NCBI GenBank assembly: GCA_020637295.1 | Contig: JACJWF010000023.1 | Span: 1-32,209, forward strand | Length of the DNA: 32,209 bases | Reading direction: 5' to 3' | Source of the DNA: Acidimicrobiaceae bacterium | GTDB taxonomy: Bacteria > Actinomycetota > Acidimicrobiia > Acidimicrobiales > Ilumatobacteraceae | Part shown: positions 7,714 to 15,295 of the stretch, piece after piece | How the letters are laid out: every line of letters begins with the position of its first letter | How positions within the stretch are numbered: position 1 is the first letter of the stretch | The notes under the pieces: generated by a model | Seen by the model: the letters and a program-made list of their open reading frames with translations, nothing else | What the model was told of the DNA's origin: nothing | The model's database searches: none | Made by a program: the position numbers and the translations under genes

Positions 7714-8556
7714 GTGCTGCTCGCCACCTTCCTCGCGCTCGGCGCGGCCGTGATCCACGCCGGCTGGAACTTCGTCGCCAAGGCCGCGGACGGCGACCGC
7801 CACATGGTGCTGTGGGCCCAGTTCCTGATGGCGGGGCTGCTGTGCCTGCCGCTGGCCGTGGGCAACCATGTGCTGTTCGGCATGCCTGGCAAGGCCTACC
7901 TGTTCGCCGCGATGAGCGGGCTGGTGCACATCCCCTACGTGGTGCTGCTGGCCAAGGCGTACACGGTGGGCGACTTCTCGGTGAGCTATCCGATCGCCCG
8001 CGGCGGCGGCGCGGCCCTGGCAGCGGTGGGTGGCGTGCTGTTCCTCTCCGACCACCTCACCGGATGGCACGTCGCCGGGATCAGCGTGGTCATCGCGGGG
8101 CTCGGCCTGCTGGCGCTCGGCGGAGCGCGCCCCCACGTGCTGATCGCGCTCGCCGTGGCCCTGACGGTCGGCGTGTACTCGGTGCTCGACGCCGCCGGGT
8201 CGCGCACCAAGCCCGACACCATCGCCTACGTCTTCCTGACGATGATCGCGACCGCCACCACGAACACCACGTACGCGCTCGCCACCGGCCGGGGCGCCGA
8301 GATGGTGGCGGTCCTGCGCCGGCGCTGGAAGACCAGCCTGTTCACGGGCGTCGCCAGCACCGTCACCTACGGGATGGTCGTGGTGGCCTTCCGCCTGGCG
8401 CCCGTCGGCTACGTGACGGCCCTCCGGGAGTGCAGCGTGGTCCTGGCCGCGCTGGCGGGCTGGCGGCTGCTCGGCGAGGGCGACCACCGCCGCCGCCTGG
8501 CCGCCGCAGGACTGGTGGCCGGCGGCATCCTGCTGCTGGTGCTCGGCCGCGGTTGA
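7714..8556 (+). CDS. DMT-superfamily (EamA-like) permease
   Basis: 280 residues with about ten predicted transmembrane helices in two halves. It opens LLATFLALGAAVIHAGWNF, the usual EamA start with the conserved Trp-Asn. The second half begins near VLIALAVALTVGVYSVLDA. The repeated 'YP[IV]xRGxxxL' motif is present as SYPIARGGGAAL, and the paired 'RExSVVLAAL' as LRECSVVLAALAG. It starts at a GTG 6 bp after the acyltransferase stop, so the two are one operon. The family exports small metabolites or lipid-linked sugars; the substrate cannot be told from sequence. Confidence 0.87.
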   Translation: MLLATFLALGAAVIHAGWNFVAKAADGDRHMVLWAQFLMAGLLCLPLAVGNHVLFGMPGKAYLFAAMSGLVHIPYVVLLAKAYTVGDFSVSYPIARGGGAALAAVGGVLFLSDHLTGWHVAGISVVIAGLGLLALGGARPHVLIALAVALTVGVYSVLDAAGSRTKPDTIAYVFLTMIATATTNTTYALATGRGAEMVAVLRRRWKTSLFTGVASTVTYGMVVVAFRLAPVGYVTALRECSVVLAALAGWRLLGEGDHRRRLAAAGLVAGGILLLVLGRG

Positions 8557-8589
8557 GACCGCTCGCCCCGGTGCGGGACCCGGCGGTGG

Positions 8590-10293
8590 TCAGGTGATGC
8601 TGTAGAGGCGGCCGGTGATCACGATCCGGTAGTACGTGCTGGTGGGCAGGCCGCTGAGCTTCGAGCAGGCCACCAACTGGGCCGTCATCGGGCCGTTGTT
8701 GGCCGAGATGTTGGCGATCGTCGTGTAGTAGGGGTACGTGACCCGCTTGTCCACCACGCGGTAGTTGTACCAGTGGCCGTCCGAGCCCAGCAGGGAGAAC
8801 GAGTCGCCGTTGGTCAGCACGTGCAGGTAGTAGAAGGGTGCGTTGCCGGTGGTGCGATGGCCGAACAGCATCACGTTGCCGGGCGTGGCCACGTTGGCCA
8901 GATCGCTCCAGGTGGCGGCGTAGCCCTGGTTGGCGATGGAGTCCAGGTTGGTGCCGCTCTTGATGCCCACCAGCACGCTGGCCTTGGCGGAGTAGACGGC
9001 GGTGGCCTTGTTGCTCGTGTAGTTCGGGTTGGTGGGCACCGGCTGGGTGGCCGCGGACGGGGTGCCGAGGAACCAGCCGGCCACGTCACCGATCAGGTGC
9101 ATGCCACTGTTGGTGAACAGGGCGACCCCACGGCCGGACACCCGCGAGATGGCGTGGTTGGCGATGATCTGGTCCCACCCGGTGACGTTGAGATTCGACG
9201 AGCCGGGCCGGGTGACGCCCGCCGGGTAGGCGGTGACATAACCCTTGTCCCACGGCTGGGTGCCGGTGATGTTCATCGCCACCGCGGAGATGCCGGAGAA
9301 CGGCGCGCCCACGGAGAACTCGTACGTGCTGCCACCCCATGGCGCCATGGTGCGCAGTTGGCGGGTGTCCAGCAGCCGCAGCGGCGAAGTGGGCACGAAC
9401 AGGCCGTCGGTGCCGGAGGCGGTGTCGGGCCCGGTGTACCAGCCCACCAGGTCGACGATCAGATGGCCACCGCCGGCGCTGAAGATGTTGAAGGTCTGAA
9501 GCCCGTTGAGCGGCACGATGGCCTGGCCGGCGCGGGTCTGCCCCACGGTGTCCAGGTTCACCGAGCTGACGTTGGGGCGGTTCTCGCCGGTGGGGTACGC
9601 CGTCCAGTAGCCGGGATTGCCGGTGACGGCGGTGATGGTGACCAGCGCGGCCGCCTGGCCGGAGGGCAGCCCGGCGGTGCCGAGGTTCACCGGCGTGACC
9701 GAACCGGCACCCACGCCGTACCCACGGTCCCGCGTGTCGAAGATGCGCACGGCACCCGACGCCAGCGTGGTGAGCCGCCCCTCGGACACTCCCCCGGCGA
9801 CGGGCACGTACACGCCCACCAGGTCCACGGCGAGGTTCATCGACGTGCTGCGGAACAGGTCGATCGAGCCGTTGGCCCCGATCTTCACATGGGCCATGTT
9901 GGCGATGGTTCGCCCGGCCACGTCGGAGTTGACGGTGGACGTGGTGGGCAACGCTTCACCGGACGGGTAGACGGTGACGTACCCCTTGCCGCCGGCACCG
10001 ATGATGGTGACGTTGACCACGGCCGCGGTGGCGTTGGCCGGGACGCCATCGCCGCCCAGGATGTCCACACGGATGGTGGACGCCCCCACGGTGGTGAACC
10101 CGTAGGCGCCCTGGCTGGGACGGGTGTCGGCCAGGCGCTGCGGCGTGACGGCCACGTACGCGGAGGCGCCGGCAGGAAGGGCTGCCGCCGCGGGCGCTGC
10201 TGCCACGGCGCCGACAGCAGTCACGAAGGTGACGAGGGCGAGCGCCAGGCGGAGGGCGTGCGCGCGCACGGTGGGGGCTCCCGTCGAACTCAC
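8590..10293 (-). CDS. Secreted protein with three DTR repeats and a C-terminal sortase-like domain
   Basis: 567 residues from a GTG at 10293. Residues 8-37 form a signal peptide. Three repeats of about 120-130 residues follow, each opening with R-[LI]-x-DTR (DTR at 56, 186 and 309). They continue through NVT.., GY[VW]T[VA]YP[ST]G and end in DLVGWY or DVAGWF. After a GTPSAATQPVP linker (410-420), residues ~435-567 look like a sortase: GHR with H479, LVACSKL with C543 and YYRIVI with R556, in the His-Cys-Arg order. The usual TLxTC reads 'AQLVAC'. No membrane anchor follows the signal peptide, so it is a secreted sortase-like enzyme rather than a standard housekeeping one. A second protein at 17643-19574 has the same N-terminal layout. 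Substrate unknown. Confidence 0.85.
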   Translation of the reverse strand: MSSTGAPTVRAHALRLALALVTFVTAVGAVAAAPAAAALPAGASAYVAVTPQRLADTRPSQGAYGFTTVGASTIRVDILGGDGVPANATAAVVNVTIIGAGGKGYVTVYPSGEALPTTSTVNSDVAGRTIANMAHVKIGANGSIDLFRSTSMNLAVDLVGVYVPVAGGVSEGRLTTLASGAVRIFDTRDRGYGVGAGSVTPVNLGTAGLPSGQAAALVTITAVTGNPGYWTAYPTGENRPNVSSVNLDTVGQTRAGQAIVPLNGLQTFNIFSAGGGHLIVDLVGWYTGPDTASGTDGLFVPTSPLRLLDTRQLRTMAPWGGSTYEFSVGAPFSGISAVAMNITGTQPWDKGYVTAYPAGVTRPGSSNLNVTGWDQIIANHAISRVSGRGVALFTNSGMHLIGDVAGWFLGTPSAATQPVPTNPNYTSNKATAVYSAKASVLVGIKSGTNLDSIANQGYAATWSDLANVATPGNVMLFGHRTTGNAPFYYLHVLTNGDSFSLLGSDGHWYNYRVVDKRVTYPYYTTIANISANNGPMTAQLVACSKLSGLPTSTYYRIVITGRLYSIT

Positions 10294-10306
10294 GGCGGCG
10301 AGTCTA
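10294..10306 (-). promoter_or_regulatory. -10 element for the DTR/sortase gene
   Basis: The minus strand reads TAGACT (10306-10301), seven bases before the GTG start at 10293, with no ribosome site between. This fits a leaderless transcript and fixes the start. Confidence 0.5.
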
Positions 10307-10346
10307 GGCAGTTGGCCGCGACCGACGTTGGCGCGCCGGCAGCCAC

Positions 10347-11294
10347 TCAGAAGTAGATGATCTGTTCCGCCTTGGCTTCGGCTTCGTCGAGGTCGTCGGT
10401 GTAGGCGCCGGTGCTGAGGTATTTCCAGCCGCCGTCGCAAACGATGAACACGATGGTGCCGGACTCGATCTGCGAGGCGACCTTCACCGCGCCGGCCAGG
10501 GCGGCGCCGGACGAGATCCCGGCGAAGATGCCCTCGGCCACCAGGCGGCGAGTCCACTCCAGGCTCTCCCGCGGGCGCACCACGCGCTTGCGGTCCAGCA
10601 GTTCGAAGCCGTGCCAGTTCTCGAACACGGGCGGGATGTACCCCTCGTCCAGGTTGCGCAGCCCCTCGACCCGCTCGCCCAGCGGCGGTTCGATGGCGAT
10701 GATCTGGATGTCCGGGTTCTGCTCCTTCAGGAACCGGCCGGTGCCCATGAGGGTGCCGCTGGTGCCGAGACCGGCGACGAAGTGGGTGATCTCGGGGCAG
10801 TCGCGCCAGATCTCCGGGCCGGTGCCCTCATAGTGGGCGCGGGGGTTGGCGTCGTTGGCGTACTGGTAGAGGAAGCACCACTCGGGGTGCTCGGCGGCCA
10901 TCTGCTGGGCTCGGCGCACGGCACCGTTGCTGCCTTCCTCGCCGGGAGTGAGGATGAGTTCGGCGCCGAACACCTCCAGCATCTGGCGGCGCTCGATCGA
11001 CACGCTGGTGGGCATGAGGATCTTGATCGGGTAACCCTTCATCTGGGCGATGGCAGCCATGGCGATGCCGGTGTTGCCGCTGGACGGCTCGATGATCGTC
11101 TGGCCGGGGTGCAGGCGCCCGTCCTTCTCGGCGGCCTCGATCATCTGGCGGGCGATGCGGTCCTTCACCGAACCGAACGGGTTCTGGCTCTCCAGCTTGG
11201 CGACGATGCGGACGTTCGGGTTGGGCGACAGGCGGCTGACGTCCACCATCGGCGTGTTGCCGATCATGTCCAGCACGTTCTCGTTGATGACCAT
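10347..11294 (-). CDS. cysM: CysM-type cysteine synthase (O-phosphoserine / CysO-thiocarboxylate type)
   Basis: 315 residues. PLP enzyme of the cysteine synthase family: K44 in GSVKDR is the PLP lysine, EPSSGNTG (69-76) binds substrate carboxylate, and GLGTSGTLMGTG holds the PLP phosphate. Several blocks resemble mycobacterial CysM (PEITHFVAGLGT, RNLDEGYIPP, EGIFAGISSGA, GWKYLSTGAY). That enzyme uses O-phosphoserine and the thiocarboxylated carrier CysO rather than free sulfide. The neighbouring Mec protease supports this reading, but no cysO gene lies between them or elsewhere in the window. The ATG at 11294 has a GCAGGAGG ribosome site. Confidence 0.9.
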   Translation of the reverse strand: MVINENVLDMIGNTPMVDVSRLSPNPNVRIVAKLESQNPFGSVKDRIARQMIEAAEKDGRLHPGQTIIEPSSGNTGIAMAAIAQMKGYPIKILMPTSVSIERRQMLEVFGAELILTPGEEGSNGAVRRAQQMAAEHPEWCFLYQYANDANPRAHYEGTGPEIWRDCPEITHFVAGLGTSGTLMGTGRFLKEQNPDIQIIAIEPPLGERVEGLRNLDEGYIPPVFENWHGFELLDRKRVVRPRESLEWTRRLVAEGIFAGISSGAALAGAVKVASQIESGTIVFIVCDGGWKYLSTGAYTDDLDEAEAKAEQIIYF

Positions 11295-11354
11295 CCGGGA
11301 CCCCTCCTGCGAGTGCCTCGTGCAACCCGGTGGTTTCGCCGAGTATTCCGATCA

Positions 11355-11384
11355 GCCCGGTCGAGATTCTACCCGGGACCGGGC
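11355..11384 (-). promoter_or_regulatory. Inverted repeat enclosing a -10 element between mec and cysM
   Basis: GCCCGGT (11355-11361) and ACCGGGC (11378-11384) are perfect 7-bp arms with a 16-bp spacer. The spacer holds a minus-strand TAGAAT (11371-11366), a good -10, about 72 bases before the cysM ATG. It could be an operator over a cysM promoter. It could instead act as a hairpin terminator after mec, although no T-run follows. Confidence 0.4.
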
Positions 11385-11386
11385 GG

Positions 11387-11827
11387 TCAGGCCACGGCAA
11401 CCGGCTCCTCGGCGATCTCGCCGCCGGCGATGCGGTAGCTGCGGGTCTCCGGCGCCTCCCGCTTCAGCGAGACGATCACGTAGTGCCAGTTGGGATCGGG
11501 CGCCTGGGCCACGTCCGTGGGGCTGGGGTACGGCTCGCTGTGCGTGTGACTGTGGAACACCCCGATGATCTCCAGCCCGTCGTCCTCGGCAGCCATCTCG
11601 GCCCGCAGCATCTCCTTGCCGGGGATGGCGTAGACGCGGGCGCTGGCGGTCTCGTTGGTGGTGGGCACGAAGCGGTGCACCCGCTGGCCCTTCCCCACCA
11701 GCAGCCCGCAGGCCTCCAGCGGGTAGCCGGCGTAGGCGTGGGCGATCATCTCGGCGAACGCCCCGGCCGGGAAGTGCAGCGGGGCGGGTGCGCCGGCGGG
11801 CGGGTTGGCAGGGGAATCGACGGCCAT
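11387..11827 (-). CDS. mec: Mec-like JAMM metalloprotease
   Basis: 146 residues from an ATG at 11827. A complete JAMM zinc motif is visible: E38 in PLEACG, then H92-x-H94-x7-S102-x2-D105 within FHSHTHSEPYPSPTD. In mycobacteria Mec clips freshly made cysteine from the C-terminus of the carrier CysO after CysM has attached it. It precedes cysM by 92 bp on the same strand, as in that pathway, but the small cysO gene expected in between is absent. It is divergent from smpB across only 34 bp. The upstream open frame is not needed; the chosen start is 8 nt below a -10-like element. Confidence 0.88.
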   Translation of the reverse strand: MAVDSPANPPAGAPAPLHFPAGAFAEMIAHAYAGYPLEACGLLVGKGQRVHRFVPTTNETASARVYAIPGKEMLRAEMAAEDDGLEIIGVFHSHTHSEPYPSPTDVAQAPDPNWHYVIVSLKREAPETRSYRIAGGEIAEEPVAVA

Positions 11828-11861
11828 CGGGCGGAAGGGTACCGCTACCCTTGGCCGTCCC
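11828..11861. promoter_or_regulatory. Symmetrical divergent promoter for mec and smpB
   Basis: The 34-bp gap holds AGGGTA-ccgc-TACCCT (11836-11851), a perfect 6-bp inverted repeat. Each arm is a TANNNT -10 hexamer on one strand. The minus-strand TACCCT is 8 nt before the mec ATG and the plus-strand one is 10 nt before the smpB ATG. Both messages would be leaderless or nearly so, and polymerase could occupy only one direction at a time. Confidence 0.5.
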
Positions 11862-12362
11862 ATGGCCCCGCACCGCGACCGCACCACCCAGGGTGGAGAC
11901 CGCAAGATCATCGCCAGCAACCGTCGGGCGCGCCACGACTACAGCATCCTGGACACGGTGGAAGCCGGCATCGTGCTCACCGGCAGCGAGGTGAAGGCGC
12001 TGCGCGAGGGGCATGCCCAACTGGCCGACGCGTTCGCCCGCATCATCCGCGGGCAGGTGTGGCTGGACGGGGTGCACATCCCCCCGTACCAGATGGCCAA
12101 GGGCTTCGGCGCCCACGACCCGGACCGTGCCCGCAAGCTGCTGCTGCACGCCAAGGAGATCGAGAAGCTGGACCGCATGGTGGCCAACGAGCACCTGTCG
12201 CTCATCCCGCTGGCGCTGTACTTCAAGGAGGGCCGGGTGAAGGTGGAACTGGGCATGGCCAAGGGCCGCCGCAAGGCCGACAAGCGTCAGGTGCTGGCCG
12301 AACGCGACTCCAAGATGGAGATCGCCAAGGCGCTCGGCCGGCGGGCCAAGGGCAAGGAGTAA
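11862..12362 (+). CDS. smpB: SsrA-binding protein SmpB
   Basis: 166 residues. Binds tmRNA and brings it to stalled ribosomes in trans-translation. Visible family blocks are KIIASNRRARHDYSILDTVEAGIVLTG at the start, EVKALREGHAQLADAFARI, and GVHIPPYQMAKGF (the Y/N-H-x-P type loop). HDPDRARKLLLHAKEI and RVKVELGMAKGRRKADKR precede the basic tail that enters the mRNA channel. The start was placed at ATG 11862; the upstream frame overlaps mec. ddaH follows 3 bp later. The tmRNA gene itself is 7.3 kb downstream in the same window. Confidence 0.96.
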   Translation: MAPHRDRTTQGGDRKIIASNRRARHDYSILDTVEAGIVLTGSEVKALREGHAQLADAFARIIRGQVWLDGVHIPPYQMAKGFGAHDPDRARKLLLHAKEIEKLDRMVANEHLSLIPLALYFKEGRVKVELGMAKGRRKADKRQVLAERDSKMEIAKALGRRAKGKE

Positions 12363-12365
12363 GCG

Positions 12366-13142
12366 ATGTCGCAACTGGCGTTGGTCCGCCCACCCAGCCC
12401 CCGCCTGGCGGAGGGCCTGCTCACCCACATGGAGCGCACCCCGGTGGACGTCGCGCTGGCGATGCGCCAGTGGGAGGGGTACGTGGCGGCGCTGCGGGCG
12501 CGTGGCTGGGACACCGTGGAGGTGCCCGCCGCACCGGACTGCCCGGACAGCGCGTTCGTGGAGGACACGATGGTGGTGTTCCGCGACGTGGCGGTGCTGG
12601 CCCGGCCGGGTGCGGACGAACGCAAGCCCGAGGTCGCGGCTGCGGCCGCCGCAGTGGAGGCGCTCGGCTACCGCTGCGTGGCGGTGGAGGCGCCGGGCAC
12701 GCTGGACGGCGGCGACGTGCTGAAGGTCGGGTCCACCGTGTACGTGGGCCTCGGCGGGCGCACCAACGCCGAGGGCATCGCCCAGGTGGCCGCTGCGCTG
12801 GAACCCGTGGGTGCCACGGTGGTGGCCGTGCCGATCACCAAGGTGCTGCACCTGAAGTCGGCGGTCACCGCGCTGCCCGACGGCACGATCATCGGGTGGG
12901 AGCCCGCCGTGGACGACACGTCGGCGTTCCCGTCGTTCCTCGCCATGCCGGAGGAAGGTGGCGCTCACGTGGTGCTGCTGGACGACCGCACGCTGCTGAT
13001 GTCCGCCGGCTGCCCACAGTCTGCCGCGCTGCTGCGGGCGCGCGGCTACGAGGTGGTGGAGGTGGACATCTCCGAGTACGTGAAGCTCGAGGGCTGTGTC
13101 ACCTGCCTCAGCGTGCGCTTGCGCGAGGCGCCGGGCCGGTAG
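12366..13142 (+). CDS. ddaH: Dimethylarginine dimethylaminohydrolase-like amidinotransferase-fold enzyme
   Basis: 258 residues of the DDAH family, which splits N-omega-methylated arginines to citrulline and methylamines. The catalytic His is H162 in VLHLKSAVT and the nucleophile C247 in LEGCVTCLSVR. FVEDTMVV (64-71) and LDGGDVLKVG supply the substrate-binding acidic residues and the glycine turn of the five-bladed propeller. It starts 3 bp after smpB and probably shares its transcript. Its stop is 3 bp from the convergent mug stop. A relative acting on arginine or another guanidino compound is possible. Confidence 0.88.
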   Translation: MSQLALVRPPSPRLAEGLLTHMERTPVDVALAMRQWEGYVAALRARGWDTVEVPAAPDCPDSAFVEDTMVVFRDVAVLARPGADERKPEVAAAAAAVEALGYRCVAVEAPGTLDGGDVLKVGSTVYVGLGGRTNAEGIAQVAAALEPVGATVVAVPITKVLHLKSAVTALPDGTIIGWEPAVDDTSAFPSFLAMPEEGGAHVVLLDDRTLLMSAGCPQSAALLRARGYEVVEVDISEYVKLEGCVTCLSVRLREAPGR

Positions 13143-13145
13143 CCG

Positions 13146-13715
13146 TCACCCGGCCGCATCCCACGCCTCCCGGTAAGCGGTGGCCAGGCTGGCAACGGTG
13201 TCGTGGGCGTTCAGGCCGCTGGGATTGGGCAGCACCCAGAGCGGCACGCCGCCCAGCCGTTCGGGCTGCCGGCCCTGCTGTGCCTTCGGGCGGGAGAACG
13301 CCTGGCGGTAGGCGGTCAGGCCCAGCACGGCCACCACCTTGGGGCGTGGACGCATGGCCGCCACCTTGGCATCGAGCGCTTCGCCCCCGGTCAGTAGTTC
13401 GGCGCGGGTCAGTTCGTCGGCTCGGGCGCTGGCGGTGGGCACGATGTTGGTGATGCAGATGCCCAGCTTGGCGAGCATGCGCAGGTCGGCCGGCTGCATG
13501 CCCTCGCTGGCGTCCACCAGCGTCGGGGTGATGCCGGCGGCGTGGAGGGCGGGCCAGAAGCGGTTGCCCTTGCGGGCGAAGTGGGCGTTGACGGCCGCGG
13601 TCCACAGGCCGGGGTTGATGCCCACGAACAGGAGGCGCGGGCGCGGCGCCACCAGGTCGTCGACCAGGTGGCCGTGGAACGCCTGGAGTTCGGCGCGGGT
13701 GAACCGGGCCGTCAC
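13146..13715 (-). CDS. mug: Mismatch-specific uracil/thymine-DNA glycosylase (Mug family)
   Basis: 189 residues from a GTG at 13715. Family 2 uracil-DNA glycosylase removing U or T from G mismatches and some etheno adducts. The catalytic loop reads GINPG (32-36), with the Asn typical of MUG/TDG, and the minor-groove insertion motif is NPSGLNAH (164-171). GNRFWPALHAAG is the conserved pocket helix. The gene starts 13 bp after an EthD-like gene and is likely co-transcribed with it. Useful in a high-GC genome where cytosine deamination is frequent. Confidence 0.9.
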   Translation of the reverse strand: MTARFTRAELQAFHGHLVDDLVAPRPRLLFVGINPGLWTAAVNAHFARKGNRFWPALHAAGITPTLVDASEGMQPADLRMLAKLGICITNIVPTASARADELTRAELLTGGEALDAKVAAMRPRPKVVAVLGLTAYRQAFSRPKAQQGRQPERLGGVPLWVLPNPSGLNAHDTVASLATAYREAWDAAG

Positions 13716-13728
13716 GGCCGCAAGGGCA

Positions 13729-14016
13729 TCAGCCGACGATCTCGCTGATCTGCATGGCGGGCGCGATGTTGGTGTAGTTGGCCACGTCAGCCATGATCTC
13801 GCCGGTCTTCGGTGAGCCCATCGCCGCCTGGAACTGTTCCATCGAGTCGTAATAGAAGTGCACGGCGGCGACGTTGGGGCCGTTGACGCCCTTGTCGATC
13901 TCGGCCTTCACCGGGCTCCACGCGGCCACGCACATGGGTACGTGGGTGTTGGCGTAGTAGTCGTGGTCGAAGGTGCTGCCCTCGCCGCTGGGGTAGGTGA
14001 CGCTCACTCGGATCAT
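13729..14016 (-). CDS. EthD-like dimeric alpha+beta barrel protein
   Basis: 95 residues from an ATG at 14016, the usual length. MIRVSVTYPSGEGSTFDHDYYANTHVP has the family layout: first strand, then F-D-x-D-Y-Y-x-x-x-H-x-P with the conserved active-site-like His. A later AAVHFYYDSMEQFQAAMGSP matches the second strand and helix. EthD was first seen beside ethyl tert-butyl ether-degrading P450s; most relatives have unknown roles. A -10-like TACGGT 8 nt before ATG supports the start and gives this gene its own promoter, with mug downstream. Confidence 0.82.
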   Translation of the reverse strand: MIRVSVTYPSGEGSTFDHDYYANTHVPMCVAAWSPVKAEIDKGVNGPNVAAVHFYYDSMEQFQAAMGSPKTGEIMADVANYTNIAPAMQISEIVG

Positions 14017-14030
14017 GGGCGCGAACCGTA
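14017..14030 (-). promoter_or_regulatory. -10 element for the EthD-like gene
   Basis: The minus strand reads TACGGT (14030-14025), eight bases before the ATG at 14016, with no ribosome site between. This fits a leaderless mRNA carrying the EthD-like gene and mug. Confidence 0.5.
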
Positions 14031-14080
14031 GGTCGAAACCCGGCGCGACGGCGAGGCGTGCGCACGCGAGACTGCCCGGC

Positions 14081-15112
14081 ATGACATTCGAGGTGCAGCC
14101 CATCGGGCACGTTCGCAACGAGCGGGCCGACGCCGTCGACGACCAGTGGGATCTGGTCAACAGCACGATCCAGCTGGACCTCGATGTGGTCGATGCAGCG
14201 GCCACCGACGGGCTGCGCGACTTCTCCCATGTGGAGGTGGTGTTCGTGTTCGACCGGGTGGATCCCGCGGGCGTGTGCCGCGGGGCCCGCCACCCGCGGG
14301 GCAACCCGGAGTGGCCGATGGTGGGCATCCTCGCCCAGCGCGCCAAGGACCGTCCGAACCGGATTGGCACGTGCGTCTGCGAGCTGATGGCGGTGCGGCC
14401 GGGCGGCGTGGTGGAGGTGCGCGGGCTGGATGCCATCGACGGCACGCCGGTGCTGGACATCAAGCCCTACATGGCCGAGTTCGGGCCGCGTGGCGACGTG
14501 CGCCAGCCGGCGTGGAGCCGCGAGTTGATGACGGAGTACTGGCAGGCGGCAGCGGCGGCGTCGGGCCGCTTGGACGAGGCCGTGGCCGCGGCGTGGCTGG
14601 CGGAGGTGCGCCGGTCGCCAGCGGAGTCCGGCACCGTGGAGCTGATCGTCCGCCGGCCGGCGGTGGACGATCGTGAGGTGGTGGAGGTCGGCGAGCTGGA
14701 CCTGACGGTGGGGCTGGTGGGCGACAACTGGAAGGCCCGAGGCAGCCGTAGCACGCCGGACGGCTCGGCCGAGCCGGAGGCCCAGCTGAACCTGATGAAC
14801 AGCCGCTGCGCCGAGCTGGTGGCCGGTGGCCGGGAGCGCATGCATCTGGCCGGCGACCAGCTGTTCGTGGATCTCGACCTGTCGTACGACAACGTGCCGC
14901 CCGGCACCCGCCTGGCGCTCGGCACGGCAGTCATCGAGGTGACGGCCAAGCCCCACACCGGCTGCGCCAAGTTCACCCGCCGCTTCGGCCTGGCCGCCCA
15001 CCGGTGGATCAACGGTGTCACCGGCAAGCAGTACAACTTGCGCGGCATCTGCGCAGTGGTGGTGCAGCCGGGCACGGTTCGCCGGGGCGACACCATCTCC
15101 AAGGTGTCCTGA
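14081..15112 (+). CDS. TrmO-like tRNA methyltransferase fused to a MOSC domain
   Basis: 343 residues from an ATG at 14081. Residues ~4-135 are a TrmO/TsaA (YaeB) domain: VQPIGHVRNE, FSHVEVVFVFDR, RAKDRPNRIGTC (the RPNPIG motif with R in place of P) and GTPVLDIKPY. That domain uses S-adenosylmethionine to methylate t6A37 of tRNA-Thr. Residues ~140-175 form a linker. Residues ~180-343 form a MOSC domain with DNWKARGSR, QLNLMN, GDQLFVDLDLS and HTGCAKFTRRFG, where C295 is the putative sulfur-carrying cysteine. MOSC domains bind Moco sulfur or other reactive substrates. Both parts are in one uninterrupted frame, so the fusion is real in this sequence; how the functions relate is unknown. Confidence 0.85.
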   Translation: MTFEVQPIGHVRNERADAVDDQWDLVNSTIQLDLDVVDAAATDGLRDFSHVEVVFVFDRVDPAGVCRGARHPRGNPEWPMVGILAQRAKDRPNRIGTCVCELMAVRPGGVVEVRGLDAIDGTPVLDIKPYMAEFGPRGDVRQPAWSRELMTEYWQAAAAASGRLDEAVAAAWLAEVRRSPAESGTVELIVRRPAVDDREVVEVGELDLTVGLVGDNWKARGSRSTPDGSAEPEAQLNLMNSRCAELVAGGRERMHLAGDQLFVDLDLSYDNVPPGTRLALGTAVIEVTAKPHTGCAKFTRRFGLAAHRWINGVTGKQYNLRGICAVVVQPGTVRRGDTISKVS

Positions 15113-15295
15113 CGGTGCCGCCCGCCGGGGCCGCCTTCCGCTCCGCCCGGGCGAGCCGGTCCGTCCACTCACATGTGCCCGCGTTCTCGTCAGTTCGATT
15201 TCGATTCGCCGTCACACCCTGAGTTTCGTCACGTGGAGATTCGCCGACGGGGCGGCGCAGGGAAGCGGACCGGGGTCGGTACCGTCAAGGGGCGT

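Noticed and set aside
6601..8487. 628-codon minus-strand frame over the acyltransferase and permease
   Set aside because: Reads as His/Gln/Arg-rich low complexity; the plus-strand genes have clear membrane motifs.
8557..8589. Bidirectional terminator between the permease and the DTR-sortase gene
   Set aside because: The short GC-rich gap can form only weak, competing pairings and has no T-run on either strand.
11295..11386. A hidden cysO between mec and cysM
   Set aside because: Only 92 bp remain, with no frame ending in Gly-Gly and about a third of the length needed.
15190..15225. tRNA-like T-loop sequence (GTTCGATTTCGATTC)
   Set aside because: No acceptor or anticodon stem can be formed around it.
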